The notes under the pieces are model-generated. The model searched no databases, was not told the DNA's origin, and saw only the letters and a program-made list of their open reading frames with translations. Of a DNA stretch of 64,000 nt, positions 25,408-36,800 are shown piece by piece (position 1 is the first letter of the stretch; the number at the start of each line of letters is the position of its first letter). The DNA is from Acanthamoeba castellanii str. Neff (lineage: Eukaryota > Discosea > Longamoebia > Acanthamoebidae), in assembly GCF_000313135.1 (NCBI RefSeq), contig NW_004457586.1, positions 354,267-418,266 of the forward strand, written 5' to 3'. The position numbers were made by a program, and so were the translations under genes.

Positions 25408-25652
25408 ATGAGCATCGTGTGTGCAGCCATTATCGGCAAAGCGGTGGGTTGGCAAGTGTGTGTGGCGTGCCATTTGCCGCGTCGTAGGAGCGTGCCGCTA
25501 ACTCTCCCCCCCCCCGAATAGAACAATCCCCTGTTCCTGCAGAGCTTTGAGGAGACGCAGCCCGATGAGGACTTGCGATTTCACTACATTGTTCATACAT
25601 CGCTTGACATGATCGAGGAGAAGAGTATGTTCGCCTTGTACCCACTTTTTTG

Positions 25653-25687
<35 letters not shown>

Positions 25688-26273
25688 GAAAATAGATAAA
25701 CAAATAAGAAAACTGTCGTGTCGCTGACTCGACCGCTCGTGTGGACAACCTCCCTCAGTCGATGCGAAAAGGGCAGCGAGTGCCGGCGCCAAGAAGCAGA
25801 AGTCGCAATTGGACATGTTCCTCGGGCTCCTGCACCCCCACCGAAGAGCACAACGTGTACGGCGTACACCGACACGCCGTGAGCGTGCACTCGCTGAACG
25901 CGCTTTCGTGTTGTTGCCCGTGCGTGCCTTCTGTCGTGTGTGTGATGCAGCTATGGCTATGTGACGAACACCAAGATCAAGTTTGTGGTGGTAGCCTCCG
26001 ATGAGTGCCAGGAGGCTGTTGTTCGTGTGGTACACGTCCCTGCTCTCCTCTTGTGCGTGCCCGCCGGAAAAGCTCACCATCAGCACCAACGCTACATTGC
26101 AGTTCTTGCGGAGACTGCACACGCTCTACGCCAACCAAGTGAGCAACCCTTTCTACACGCCAGACGACCGCATCACCAGCCAAAAGTTTGCTGACGCAGT
26201 TGCCGCTCTCGCAGCATCAGTTCCGACCTCATCTTTTGCTGCTGACGTTCTTCACTCCACATACAGATCTTAA
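25408..26273 (+). CDS. TRAPPC2L: TRAPP complex subunit 2-like (TRAPPC2L), with an apparent 1-nt frameshift
   Basis: Small longin-fold subunit of the TRAPP tethering complex, acting in ER-Golgi traffic. Exon 1 is 25408-25443 (MSIVCAAIIGKA), exon 2 is 25522-25624 (NNPLFLQSFEE and LRFHYIVHTSLDMIEEK) and exon 3 starts at 25759 (IDAKRAASAG, then LDMFLGLLHP). Family hallmarks later are YGYVTNTKIKFVVV and RRLHTLYANQVSNPFYTPDD. After LLHP the conserved TEEHNVYG lies in the +1 frame, because a run of five C at 25835-25839 appears to carry one extra base. No splice-site choice that keeps this conserved segment repairs it. Stop codon at 26271-26273. The gene is divergent from SNF2, with 105 bp between the starts. 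Confidence 0.82.
25653..25687. repeat. ATTT tetranucleotide repeat in an intron
   Basis: About nine TTTA units lie in the TRAPPC2L intron between the exon ending MIEEK and the exon starting IDAKR. Confidence 0.85.
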
Positions 26274-26452
26274 AATGTAAATCCCAACTCCTCACCAATA
26301 ACGACCACCTTACATGCGAGTGAGGGGTACACGATGCGACAAGGATGAAAAGAGGTAACGGTAGAGATTGTGAGGAGAAGTTCCAGAAGGATCTGGGGAT
26401 AATTATTTCTGTAACAAGAGCAAAGAGCGAAACCAGAAATAGCTTGCTTGGA

Positions 26453-26820
26453 TTACCAGCCAAGCTTCGTCCTCCTCCAGTGCCTCCTCTTGGAGTTGTA
26501 CCTGTAAAGTACGGGCAAGGGTTGGTTTAGAATGACGCATCAATGGTCGGCAGGGCCACGAATGTAACACAAACCTGATGGTGTTGTCGGTACGCAGGCG
26601 GATCCAGTAGGGGATGGGCCTGTTCTGCCTCTGCTTCTTGGCCAGCTTTTGCTTGATCTTGAAGGACTTGTGGCTCGGCTGTAAACAAAATGAGCGAGAT
26701 TAATTTGCTGTGCGTACAGTAATGCAGATGATGCAAGGGCTCCCCCAGCGAATGGCACTAAAGGCCAAGCAACAGGGCGGCAGGGAGGGGTTGGATGGAG
26801 GAGGGGACGTGACATACCAT
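26453..26820 (-). CDS. RPL39: 60S ribosomal protein eL39
   Basis: Structural protein near the exit tunnel of the large ribosomal subunit. Exon 1 is only the ATG (26820-26818), exon 2 is 26678-26575 and exon 3 is 26501-26453. Joined, they encode exactly 51 residues, the universal length of the family. Visible are [35 protein letters not shown] and [20 protein letters not shown]-like element and a pyrimidine-rich leader lie upstream on the minus strand, as expected for a strongly expressed ribosomal-protein gene. The gene is divergent from the BAR-SH3 gene. Confidence 0.95.
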
Positions 26821-26928
26821 GGCGAACTTGTTGATCAAAGTACACCTCAGGGATGACGATGAACGGTAGAGAGAAAGGAAGAAGGAAACAAAAGAGGTCG
26901 ACAACAAGGCATTTTGTCTTTCGGCCCG

Positions 26929-26935
26929 ATTTATA
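26929..26935 (-). promoter_or_regulatory. TATA-like element of the eL39 promoter
   Basis: The minus strand reads TATAAAT about 109 bases before the eL39 ATG. A long C/T-rich tract (about 26900-26850) follows, similar to the pyrimidine leaders of ribosomal-protein mRNAs. The assignment rests on position and motif only. Confidence 0.45.
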
Positions 26936-27015
26936 GTTCCGGGATTTTACCCAGCGCGAGGGCATTTGTCGACCACGCGCCAGACCTTGCGCACAACGGA
27001 AAGATCGCACACAAC

Positions 27016-28364
27016 ATGAAGAAGGCGCTCGGAAGATGGGGCCAGAAGGCCGGCGAGAGTGTGGGAATGGTGAAGCGAACGACTGAGGTGGATGAGGACT
27101 TCGCCAAGCAGGTGGCCGCATCGGAATGCAGGAAGGACGTGCAAGAGAAGCTCGTGAAGCATCTCACCCCCGACTCGATGAAGGGCAACCTCTTCTCCAA
27201 GAACGATCTTTCACAGGAGGAAAAGATGGGCGAGTTCCTGGTTAAGAGCGGCAACACGCTGGCCGGCACAAATGACGGCTCGGCCTACGCCTCCGCCCTT
27301 ATTGCAATGGGCGAAATGCTCAAGGAAATCGGCGAGCAGCACAGGCAAACAGATGCGACTATCGATGAGCGGACCATCCAGCCCATGAAGCACTTCCTCG
27401 ACACCAAGCACGTGCCCCCACCAGCCACGCTCCACTCCTTGGCTGCAACGCTGACAAAGGTGAAATTCCCTCTAACCGCGAGATATTTCTCTTTCCCTTT
27501 CTTGTGCTGTGGTGATCGGCACCGTGTAGGGTGAAGGACATCAACCAGTTCAAGAAGAGGAGCGAGAATTGCCGGCTCGACTACGAGCGGGAGAAGAGAG
27601 GTACATCACCGCCTCTCGCACGCTGCACGTTATCTCACCGATGCATCGTGCTGGTGGCGTGGTGACTCTGTTCTTCTTGACGGCTCACTCAACCGCGGTA
27701 ATGCAGCGGCCGAGAAGAAGGGCGAATCGGAGGCACTGCATCAGGCGTCCAAGTGGTACGAAGAAAGCAAGGAGCAGTACTTCAACGCCATGGTGGCGCT
27801 GCAGGACGGCGAAGAAGAGCAGATCTCGCAGCTGCGGGCGTACGTCGACGCACAGGCCGAGTTCCACCAGAAGTGTGTCGAGGTTCTTCGCGAAGCCTCT
27901 GCCTCCCTCTCGAGGAAGGCCCAGGAGGCCTCCTCGCGCCCCAAACACGCCTACACTCCTTCCCATGGCGGCGACTCCTACTCAGCTCCTGCGCCGGCGG
28001 CCAGCGGGCCAGCCTATGGTGCACCGTCCGATTCCTACCAACCGGCGGCCCCTTACCAAGCCGCACCCGAAGTGAGACGCGCGGTTCCGCCTCCCCCTCC
28101 CGCCCGCGCGACCAACCAGCAGCGTTGCACCGCCCTCTACGACTTTGCCGGCGAAGGCAGCGGCGAGCTCACCTTCCATGCCGGAGACCAAATCAACATC
28201 ACCAACATGGTCAACGCCGAATGGTACCAAGCCCCGTCTCTTCTCTACTGCGCACCCACCAACGTCGCGCCAGTACTGAACGTGGAGCTTCTTTTGACAG
28301 GGCCGAAGGCGAGCTGTGGGGTCAGACGGGCATTTTCCCTCTCAACTATGTACAAATGCTCTGA
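27016..28364 (+). CDS. BAR-domain plus SH3 protein (endophilin/amphiphysin-like)
   Basis: Predicted membrane-bending adaptor in endocytosis. Exons 27016-27459, 27537-27600, 27707-28223 and 28301-28364 join in frame to 362 residues. Residues 1 to about 230 form a helical BAR domain starting MKKALGRWGQKAGESVG, with PMKHFLDTK and DINQFKKRSENCRLDYEREK in the usual positions. A linker rich in Pro, Ala and Tyr follows. The C-terminal SH3 domain has ALYDFAGEGSGELTFHAGD and GIFPLNYVQML and contacts proline-rich partners. The acceptor of exon 2 is read as GTGAAG at 27536, because the more obvious TAG seven bases upstream breaks the frame. The usual second Trp of the SH3 WW pair is missing. Confidence 0.87.
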
Positions 28365-28515
28365 GCACCCCCGCCTCCCATTTTCCACAACAGACCGCAC
28401 ACCTCCACAATACTGAACCGGTGCCTCGCGATTGATAGCACAAACTCTTTTTTTCTTTGTTGCAAAGTCGGTGTGGGTTTTCATCACTGGTGTTTCGTTT
28501 CGTGGTTCCTCCTTC
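28365..28515. other. Short spacer between converging genes
   Basis: About 150 bp between the BAR-SH3 and NUBP1 stop codons. It contains a T-rich patch (CTCTTTTTTTCTTTGTTG) and no coding frame of interest. It probably holds both 3' UTRs. Confidence 0.4.
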
Positions 28516-29921
28516 CTACGCGGCCGTCTTGTTGGCCTTGACGATCTCGGTGATCCCTGTTTTTGAAGAGGAAAGGCGTCAGTCTCCTACGCCTGTGGTG
28601 GCTATGCAGAGCCACCGGGCGAGAAAGGAAACGAGAACGAGCGTACGGTTGAAGACGGCATGGAAAGCCTTGGCACCGGCAGAGTCGGGGCATCGGTCAA
28701 CGTAGGACTGTCCCTCATCGCATGCCCGCGCCAGCTGCGGGTCCAGCGGAATGCGGCCCAGGAACGGCACACCGAAATCGGTGGCCATCTTCTCCGCGCC
28801 GCCGGTGGTCGGCGCAAAGATCTGCGTCTCAGTCTGGAGTCGGACGCACCACACACACCGGACAAGATGATGCGAAGAGTGAGAAGTGATGGAGCAGGCC
28901 TCAGCGGCAGACGAGTCGAGAGGTAAGGGGGGAGGACAGTCGAGCATTGGGGGGGAGGGGGGCTACCTTGCACTTGGGGCAAACAAACCCGCTCATGTTC
29001 TCCACCACACCAATCACCGGCACGCCCACCTTCTTGCAAAAGTTGATCTCCTTCCTTACATCGGCCAGCGCCACTTCCTATTGTGATGCCGTCATCGCCA
29101 TCAGCATCATCAGCCACGCGGCGCGCACACGAGCAAGCGATGAGGCTATGGGCAGTGAAGGACCATACCTGCGGGGTTGTGACAATTACGGCGCCGTCTA
29201 CCTGCGCCGCCTTGAGGTACTGTGTGATGGAAAGGTGCTCATCGGACGTGCCCGGAGGAGTATCGATGATCAAGTAGTCCAGGTCGCCCCAGTCTACGTC
29301 CCTCAAGAACTGCTTGATCAGCCCTGCATCGTGCGGTTGCGCGTTGTTTCCGAGTCAGAAGCAAAAGCTCAGCTGGTGCAGAAGCGGCAGCACAGAAGGT
29401 GAAGGGCGTCGGCACTGTGGCATGGAGTAAACTCAAGAGGAGGCAGTACCGTTCTTCTTGGGTCCTCTCCAGATGATGGCGTCGTCCGGATTGCTGAGAA
29501 GAAACCCGACGGACATGACGGCAAAGTTGTCCTGGACGTAGACGGGTGACCAGCCGATATTGCTCGAGTGAATCTGTTCACCCTCGAGACCCACAATCTT
29601 GGGGATGGATGGGCCGCAGATGTCGATGTCGAGCAGGCCGACCTGCGTCTCACCCGATGCGGCAAATGCGAAGGAGAGCTGGGAGGAGAACGTGCTCTTG
29701 CCCACACCGCCCTTGCCCGAGAGCACCAGCACCTTGTGGCGCACTGCCTCGAGTCGTCGCGTGATGAGATCGAGGTCGGGGTCCGGCCCCTTGGGCGCCT
29801 CCTGGCATGCCTGCTGGCTGGGGCAACCCTTGCACGCGTCCTCCTTTCCTGCCTTTTCCGACTCCGGACCCGGGCAGTTGTGCGGCACCTCCCCGCTGTT
29901 GTTGCTCGTGTTGTCGCTCAT
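28516..29921 (-). CDS. NUBP1: NUBP1/NBP35, cytosolic Fe-S cluster assembly ATPase
   Basis: P-loop scaffold of the cytosolic iron-sulfur assembly (CIA) pathway, usually a partner of NUBP2/Cfd1. The N-terminus has the family cysteine pattern C-x13-C-x2-C-x5-C (residues about 15-38). The deviant Walker A is [11 protein letters not shown]. Other motifs are [27 protein letters not shown] and the bridging VCPKC in GFVCPKC. The last exons encode [19 protein letters not shown] and a short tail ending [12 protein letters not shown], with the stop at 28516-28518. About five exons. The N-terminal cysteines exclude a plain Mrp/Ind1 protein. Confidence 0.93.
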
Positions 29922-30078
29922 CTATCTTTGCTCTCTGTCTTGATGTGCGTTCTCGCAGGGCAAAAAGGTCTGCACCAATTTCGGCGAGAAGGATGGGGAA
30001 ATGAAGAAGAAAAGAGGAGGCCTTACACGTCAGTGCATCAACCCGACCGAGCAGCAACACGCTGCACTTCTTCTGATC

Positions 30079-31174
30079 ATGGGACAAAGGGTGGAGGTTA
30101 ACTTTCTGCGGCTTCTGGCCTCTTGCGAGCGCCTCATAGCTGATGACAAGACCAAGCGCAGCCCTGAGATCCGTAAAAAGCTTCAAAAGGTACCCCCCCC
30201 CCAACATGCAGGCCAACCGCGAGGCACGAACCACATTGTGATGGTCTCTCATGCTTCACACCGCTGCGCCAGTTTGCAGCGGTGCTAGCAAAGCAGCTGG
30301 AGACGCTGCAAGGCGGAATGGACGAGAACACACGGCAGCACCGCGATTTGCCTCGAGAGTTGGCAACCGACTATGCGAAGCGGGTGGCAGGAGTGAGCGA
30401 CTACGCCAGCCACCATACGCGGGGTCCCCACCAAAACGAGCTGCGAGCACGCTTGTTCGAGCTGCACCCCAACTCTCCGCGCGCGGCTGCAGAGACTGTG
30501 CCACACGAGGAGCTTGCCGCCACTGGGGCAGACGACCCCATCCCCTCTACCCACACACTTGCGACTCTCGCCAGCGACCACCAGCCAGATGCTGAAGACG
30601 TGACGGATTCGGCCCAGGCGACCAGTCTGCGATATCGAGGCCACGCGAAGGGAACGGGCGCGCGCACGACAGGGGATGAGAAATCGATGCTCTTTGGCCG
30701 AGGACGAGCAGAGGCTATGACGCGGTCGGAATCAGATTTCATTGGCCAGCCAGATGAAGAGACAGTGCAGCAGGTGCTTACTGGTACACTTCTCTCCTCC
30801 ACACAACCGCTAGTCCTCATGCTTTTGCTGACTTGTCTTCTCAGATGATATGCTCGACATTGTGAGTCAACTCAAAAACAACAGTCTTAGCCTCGGTTCC
30901 ATCCTCAAAGATGACGCTGCCAAACTAGAGGATCTTGAAACGCAGACAGGTATGCCACCTCTATGGGAGCAACTGGCAGTTACACTTGCAAAAGCTGAAT
31001 GCTCTTGCTCCACCAGATAACAACCTCCAAAAGATCAAAGGCGAGAATCAGGATCTGCAGCAACAGCTGAAGACGTCATCGTCCAACACGACCTGGTTCT
31101 GGATCATCATCATCTTCGTGGCGCTTACGTTCGTGTGGATGGTTGTCTTTATCAAGCTCTTCCCTAAGAACTGA
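30079..31174 (+). CDS. USE1: USE1-like SNARE (ER-Golgi retrograde traffic)
   Basis: Tail-anchored Qc-type SNARE of the endoplasmic reticulum. Exons 30079-30189, 30273-30783, 30845-30949 and 31017-31174 join in frame to 294 residues. The N-terminus MGQRVEVNFLRLLASCERLI matches the USE1 start, where a short helix precedes LLxxCE. The SNARE helix is DDMLDIVSQLKNNSLSLGSI, followed by KDDAAKLEDLETQTDNNLQK. The C-terminal anchor is FWIIIIFVALTFVWMVVFIK, ending LFPKN with only a few lumenal residues. The middle is disordered. Membership rests on the order of these elements, not on a strong catalytic motif. Confidence 0.82.
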
Positions 31175-31184
31175 GTGTTCTTCA

Positions 31185-31190
31185 AATAAA
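31185..31190 (+). promoter_or_regulatory. Candidate polyadenylation signal AATAAA
   Basis: AATAAA starts eleven bases after the USE1 stop codon, and the sequence then becomes A-rich. This fits the very short 3' UTRs expected in a compact genome. Confidence 0.5.
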
Positions 31191-31383
31191 GTCAAACAAA
31201 AGACAAAAAGAAAACAAAGGAAAAGGAAGGGCGAGAAGGAAAAAGCCGTTGGACGACCGCAACGGTCACACCTGCCCACCGGTGGACGAGGAGATAGCTC
31301 TTGATCGTTACCACCAACTCGACTTCCCCATTTCACTACACTGGAGAGAGAGCGAGCTGGCGCAGCGAGAGAGGGAGAGAAAA

Positions 31384-33446
31384 ATGGAAGGACCGAGCGA
31401 GGCCAGCATTAAAGAGAGGAATGAGAAAATCGAGAATCTATGGAAGCGATCGTTCGAGGGGCGAACGATGTTCAACGACCTCCCTCGATTCGCGCAAACC
31501 ATCCAGGTGTTCGGAGGCACGGGCGATCAGCTGCTCCACGCACCCAAGGCCGGGGCGGGGGCGGTGAAGAACCTGAAAGATCTTTTCACCGTGCTCACGC
31601 ATGAGCTCGAGGGGGCCGAGCTCGCGGAGCGGGTAGCGCGCACCTTCGATGAGGAATTCAAGGGACCCGAGGATGTGCAGAACAAGGCCCACTTCGTCAA
31701 GTATCTCACCGACATCTACGGAGGCGAGGAGAGCCGTGTAGTGCGGCTCCTTCAGGCCTGCAATCAGAGCGTACCCAGCCCGGCCATCATCGAGCTCCAG
31801 AAGGCCCTCATCACCAAATCGGCCAGGCTGGCATGACGAAGGACGTCAAGGACAGCTGGATCTTCCACATCCACCTCCCCCCGCCGCACGCCCCTGGGGC
31901 AGCGGAACCGCCCAAGGGGCGACCCGGCGCCGTGGTGCGAGTGGAGAAGAGGGAGCAACACATCATGAACATGTTTCAGTACCAGTGGCAGCTCCTCATC
32001 CACTTCGATGAGGCCGTTCAGACCGTGCGGTCCATCTCCCTGCGCGTCATCGATCTCATGTACCACCAGAACCTCCACGCCGCGCTCCCACTCAAGCAGG
32101 GCCTCGTCGCCATCCTCTCTCCCTACCTTGCCCCCAACGTCGCTCAGCTTGCCGAAACTCGCGAATGGTGTGTACCTCGCCTTGCGCCCTCCTTCCCCTT
32201 TCTTTCACTCGCGACCGTTTCCTTCTTTTCGCACTTCGCTCTCGTCTCGTTCACACGTTCGGTACTCACTCCTTCTTGTGTACGCATACCCCCTTGTCTA
32301 CGTAGGGAGTTCTTCAAGATGGAGGGACCAACAGCTGCGGCGGCTGAGGAGAAGAGCCTGCTTGTGATCAACGACGCCGACAACGCCGACAGCGATTTTG
32401 AAAGCTCGCGAACGGATGCGAAGGCCAAGAACCCGCGGAGAGAGGGCTCTCCTCTGTCGAACAGGTCCGATTCACTCCACTCCACTCCACTCCTCTCCAG
32501 ATCTTTCCTCACAGCTTATCAATACACGGAACAGCGGCAAAGAGCAACAGGAAGCGAGCAGGAGGAAGGCGATCGTGACGTACCCCAACGGGGACCACTA
32601 CGAGGGGACGCTGAAGGGACAGCTGCGGGACGGTGAGGGAGTGTACACCACGCTACGGGGGGACGTCTACATGGGCGAGTATCATCTGGGCAAGAAGCAT
32701 GGCAAGGGCACCTACACGATGAAGGACGGCACGCGGTATGAGGGCGATTTTAAAGATGGTATGCCTATGTTCTTCTTCTGCTCCTTTCCACTCATTCCTG
32801 ACAGCGGCTGACAACGCCATTTCGTGGCCTCCCCCTTCTCCCTTCAGGCAAACCCAACGGCAAGGGCATGTATGTGTGGGCGAACGGAGATGTGTATACA
32901 GGGGAGTTTGAGAACGATGAATTTCACGGCCACGGCAGCTGGAGCAGCGCTTCGGGCGAACATTATGAAGGGGGTGCGTGCGAATACTACTCACATCCCC
33001 TTTTGCATGCCGCTCCTTGGCGTGAGCTGACGAGCCTTCATCGCGTGCAGAGTTTGTACATGGTAAGCGGCATGGCTGGGGTACTTTCAAGAGCTCATCC
33101 GGCCACCGATACGAAGGTAAGATCTTGGTCAGCCGCGGGCTGGGCTCTCCGAGGTGGTTCGAACTGTGTGCTGATATACATATAACCGTGCAACGCTGGC
33201 TGGCAACCAACAGGGCAATGGTTCAACGACTCGCGACAAGGGAAGGGCAAGTACTACTTCGCCACGGGCGAGATGTATGAGGGTCCCTTCATGCAGAATA
33301 ATTTTGACGGGAGCGGGGTCTACACCTACGCCAACGGCGACCGCGTCGAGGGGATCTTCAAGGCCGGCCAGCTCACGGAGATCGTCACCCTCCATCAAGT
33401 CGGCGCTTCAGAGGACGCGGAGGCGGAGAACGAGAGTGAGGACTAG
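31384..33446 (+). CDS. MORN-repeat protein with an unidentified helical N-terminal domain
   Basis: Seven exons, 31384-31770, 31827-32167, 32306-32464, 32562-32758, 32848-32973, 33051-33116 and 33214-33446, join in frame to 502 residues. Residues 1 to about 245 are helical (LYQ-like core with FNDLPRFAQTIQVFGG, REQHIMNMFQYQWQLLIHFD and LKQGLVAILSPYLAP) and belong to no family I know. An acidic linker follows (LLVINDADNADSDF). About eight MORN repeats complete the protein (YPNGDHYEGTLKGQLRDGEG, DGTRYEGDFKDGKPNGKG, ANGDRVEGIF); such repeats bind phosphoinositides or partner helices. The tail is acidic (EDAEAENESED). The 56-bp intron 31771-31826 hides a false stop-start overlap (ATGA) in the unspliced reading. 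Role unknown; possibly membrane-associated signalling. Confidence 0.8.
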
Positions 33447-33808
33447 GGCCGCCCGACCCGTCAGCCCGAATCGAGTCGAACGACAGCGCCAAGCAGCCAG
33501 CGAGCCTGTGGGCAACCCCGAGGCGCGCCGATACGAGGGACACGGTGACCGGCGAAGGGAGACGACGCAGGAGGAAGAAGGTGATGGGGAGGAGCGAGGT
33601 GCCCGCCCTGCACCTTGCCACTCGCCCAGCGAGCTGCGCGCGAAGAGGAGAAAAGAAACACAAGTCTTGTGTTGAAGTGCCACCACACTTTTTGAATTTC
33701 TTTCTCTTTTTCTTTGGCTTGGCGATCGTGTCGGTGGGAGGAGCAAGAACTTCACACATCACACATCACGCGCAGAGAAAGCGGGACTGCGCTGCTGTGC
33801 GAGCTGTG
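33447..33808. promoter_or_regulatory. Intergenic: MORN 3' flank and PPP1R21 5' flank
   Basis: About 360 bp between two plus-strand genes. The first part is GC-rich and purine-rich. A T-rich stretch (TTTTTGAATTTCTTTCTCTTTTTC) at about 33689-33714 is the likely 3' end or core-promoter area. ACATCACACATCACGCG follows shortly before the next ATG at 33809. The open frames here are low-complexity shadows. Confidence 0.35.
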
Positions 33809-36800
33809 ATGGCAACGGCCCCTTCGCCGCCCTCTACGCCTGATGCGCGGCCGGGCTTGCCGCTGGAGGAGCGCTACGTTAAGCTCGTGGAGGCCTACAA
33901 GAAAATCAAACATCAAAATGGACTCCTCAAGCAGGCCGTGCTGCAGGTGCGCCCTAGATCTGTGGCCACACATGAGCGCTCATATTAATCTTTGAAATGC
34001 GCTTCATGTTTGAATTAATTACATTAATTATTTCCATTGAAGGGGCGGGAGGCACTGCAAGAGGAAACCAAACTGAGGGAAGCTACGCAGCTGGAAGCGA
34101 AGGAAGTGGAGAAAAAGCTGCGTTCTGCCGTAGAGGAGAACAACATGCTCAAATTCCACAACAATCGCATCACCAAGAAGGTGGAGGCTCTTCAGCGACG
34201 CTTCAAGGAGGTGCCACCTGCACGCCACTGCCTGGTTTTCGCATGCGCTCCAGCTCTCATCACCGGCGTGACCCTCCCCACACGCAGGAAGAGCAAACGG
34301 AGAGTCTGGGCTGGTTCAGTTCTGGCACCAAGGTGGAGCTGGCCAAGAAGAAGGAGGAGCTACAGGCCGCTAAGACCGACCTCGAAAGCAAGATACGCGA
34401 GAACGGTTGCTCCCCTCCCCATCCTCCCCAATCTCGCTCAGCCCCGCGCGTGTGCGAGGTGTGCACCCGCCGTTGTGTGCGCGACTTACTGATGTGCAAT
34501 CACGTTATGGGTCACAACAGAAAAGCTGCACCGAGAAAACGATGAGCTGAAGAAGGAGCACAAGCAAACGGTGGAGCTCCTGACGCAGAAGATTCACGGC
34601 ATCAAGAAGAACCTGCAGCAGCAACAGGACGCTCTGCGCGACAAGGAGAACGAAACCAGCTTCGCCATCAACAACCTCACCCAGGAGCGGGACCAGCTCT
34701 CCTCCAAGAGTAAAATCCTTGACGACACACTACAGCGGTACGCCGAGCGCTCGCCGTGCCCTTGTAGCGTTTGCGAGGCCGTGACTTACTCAACTTATTT
34801 CCACTCATCGGGGGCGCAGAACGCAAAACCTGATGAAGGAGCGCGAGATCGCGATGACACAGATCCAACAGAAGCTGCGGGACGACCTGACCAAGGCATC
34901 GTCCGTGCTCGCGCGGAAGGTGCTCTTCGACGACTCCAAGAACGAGGTCTACAACCAGTTCAACGTGGCCACGTTTGATCGCAAGAGGCAGCAGCAGCAG
35001 AAGGAATTCGTGGACGTGTGGCTCAAGCACTTCCGCCAATTCATCTCGCACTACGGTGACTATTTTTCTGCCTTCCATGAGCGTCTACTCATCCTCAACA
35101 AGAGCATGACCATCACGGACGCGCTTCGCAACATCAACCGCAAGGTACCTCCCGTCTGGTCGTTGCATCTCTCGTGAAGCCACACGCTGATGCGTGCATG
35201 TTCATTCAGATCATCCTGGTCCTGCCCTCGCACACCAAGTACTTGTCCGGCATTCACGCAGCCAGTCACCGCCATGGCAGCTTCCTACGAGCAAGCCAAA
35301 CAGCCAGCCCAAGTCGACCCTCAGCAAGCGGTACTCGTGCTTACTCGTTGGGCGAGTACACGCCTCAGATTGAGTAGTCCTAAACAACATGTAACTGACC
35401 TGACGTACTGTCACACTTCTGTGTTACAGAAGGCAGCTGTGGCGGCGATCAATCGTTACATGCTGTTCAACAAGAAGCTTCTGACCTACCAGTTGCTTCG
35501 GTACGTGCTTTGTGTGTTCTCTCTCTCCCTCTCTTGTTCTCTCATCCAATGCTCGTCATGTCCACACACGCTAGCCTGGAAGAGGAATCCAAACAAGAGA
35601 ACTGTGACGACGGGATGAGGGCGCGCAATGAGCTGCTGGGCGACACGTACACCACCATGCAGTCCCTCTTGGAGAAGCTCTACAGCTATGTGTGCCTGGC
35701 GTTCGGCGGTGAAGGTACGCTACGTAACCCAAGCAGTCTCGTCTCAGTGGCCGATACTTACGCCAACCGTTGGTGGCCATCCAGACGGGAAGGTGAGCAA
35801 GTGCAACGAGCTGTTTGTGGTCAAGCAAGTCCACGCATGCTTGGTTTCGATGAACACGGCCATGAAGAGTACGCACCTCCGCCTTACGGTCCTCCCCATG
35901 TTGGCTGCGCGCCTGATTGGCTTCGTGTGTGTGTGTGTGTGTGTTGTGTGTGTGTGTGTTGTGTGTGTGTGTGTGTGTGTTGTCCGACAGCTTACGTAGC
36001 GCAGTTGGGATCGAAGATCGACCACGAGCACAAGGACCCCTTCGTGCTTCCCGCCCTCAAGTCGGTCAACGAGCGAATAATGCAGTACCAGACCTCGGTC
36101 GCGACCTTCTTCGCCAAGATGTCCCAGTCCTTCGAGCTGTTCCTCAACCTCCTCCTGAGCCCCATTGCTATCCCCGTCCGCGGGGTGCAGGTATGACGTC
36201 TCTCCCCAAGCGTCCTGTTCGTCAGACGGCACTTTGTCGCCAACGCGTTCGCCGCAACACTCTCACCTCTCTCATGAACTCGATTGCAGCTGGCACAGCA
36301 GGTCGGTACATTCCGTCTGGAGAAGCGGGCGAGGGACTACCTCGCGCTCGTCAACAGCGAACCCGCTCCGGAATCAATCCCCTACCTCGAGGCCCTGAAC
36401 AACAAGCGCACCGTGGCCGACCTCGACGGCGCCCGGCGACTCATGCAGGAAAAGATCCAAAAGCTTACCCGTACGCGGTCCCTATCGCACACGTTTGCCC
36501 ATACACTTGTGAATTAACGCGCTTGGCGCCTGGTCGAATGGTTGGTGTGGCCAGAGGTCAACGAGCACCTCCTTCGCGAGAAGAATCGACTCCAGGCGGA
36601 ACTCACCTCGTCGAAGGACACCCTCGCATCGAAGCAATCGCGTCTCGACACCCTCCTCTCAGAGCTGGTCAAGGTGCGACAGAAGCACGACGCCCTGGTA
36701 CGTCACAAATTCTTCCACTCCCTCCGTCTGCAGCCGCGCTTTTGGCTCACCAGTTCCTGTCCGCCCCTCACCAAGCAGCACGCACAGTACCAGAAGCTGA

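Noticed and set aside
27460..27536. Apparent frameshift in the BAR domain after the TAG acceptor at 27528-27529
   Set aside because: Using the GTGAAG acceptor at 27536 restores the frame and the expected BAR sequence.
31771..31836. Stop-start overlap (ATGA) suggesting a frameshift or two overlapping genes in the MORN gene
   Set aside because: A 56-bp GT-AG intron at 31771-31826 joins the two frames in phase 0, so one intact protein results.
32008..32367. Alternative plus-strand frame within the MORN gene
   Set aside because: Overlaps a coding exon in another frame; Ser/Pro/Arg-rich without motifs.
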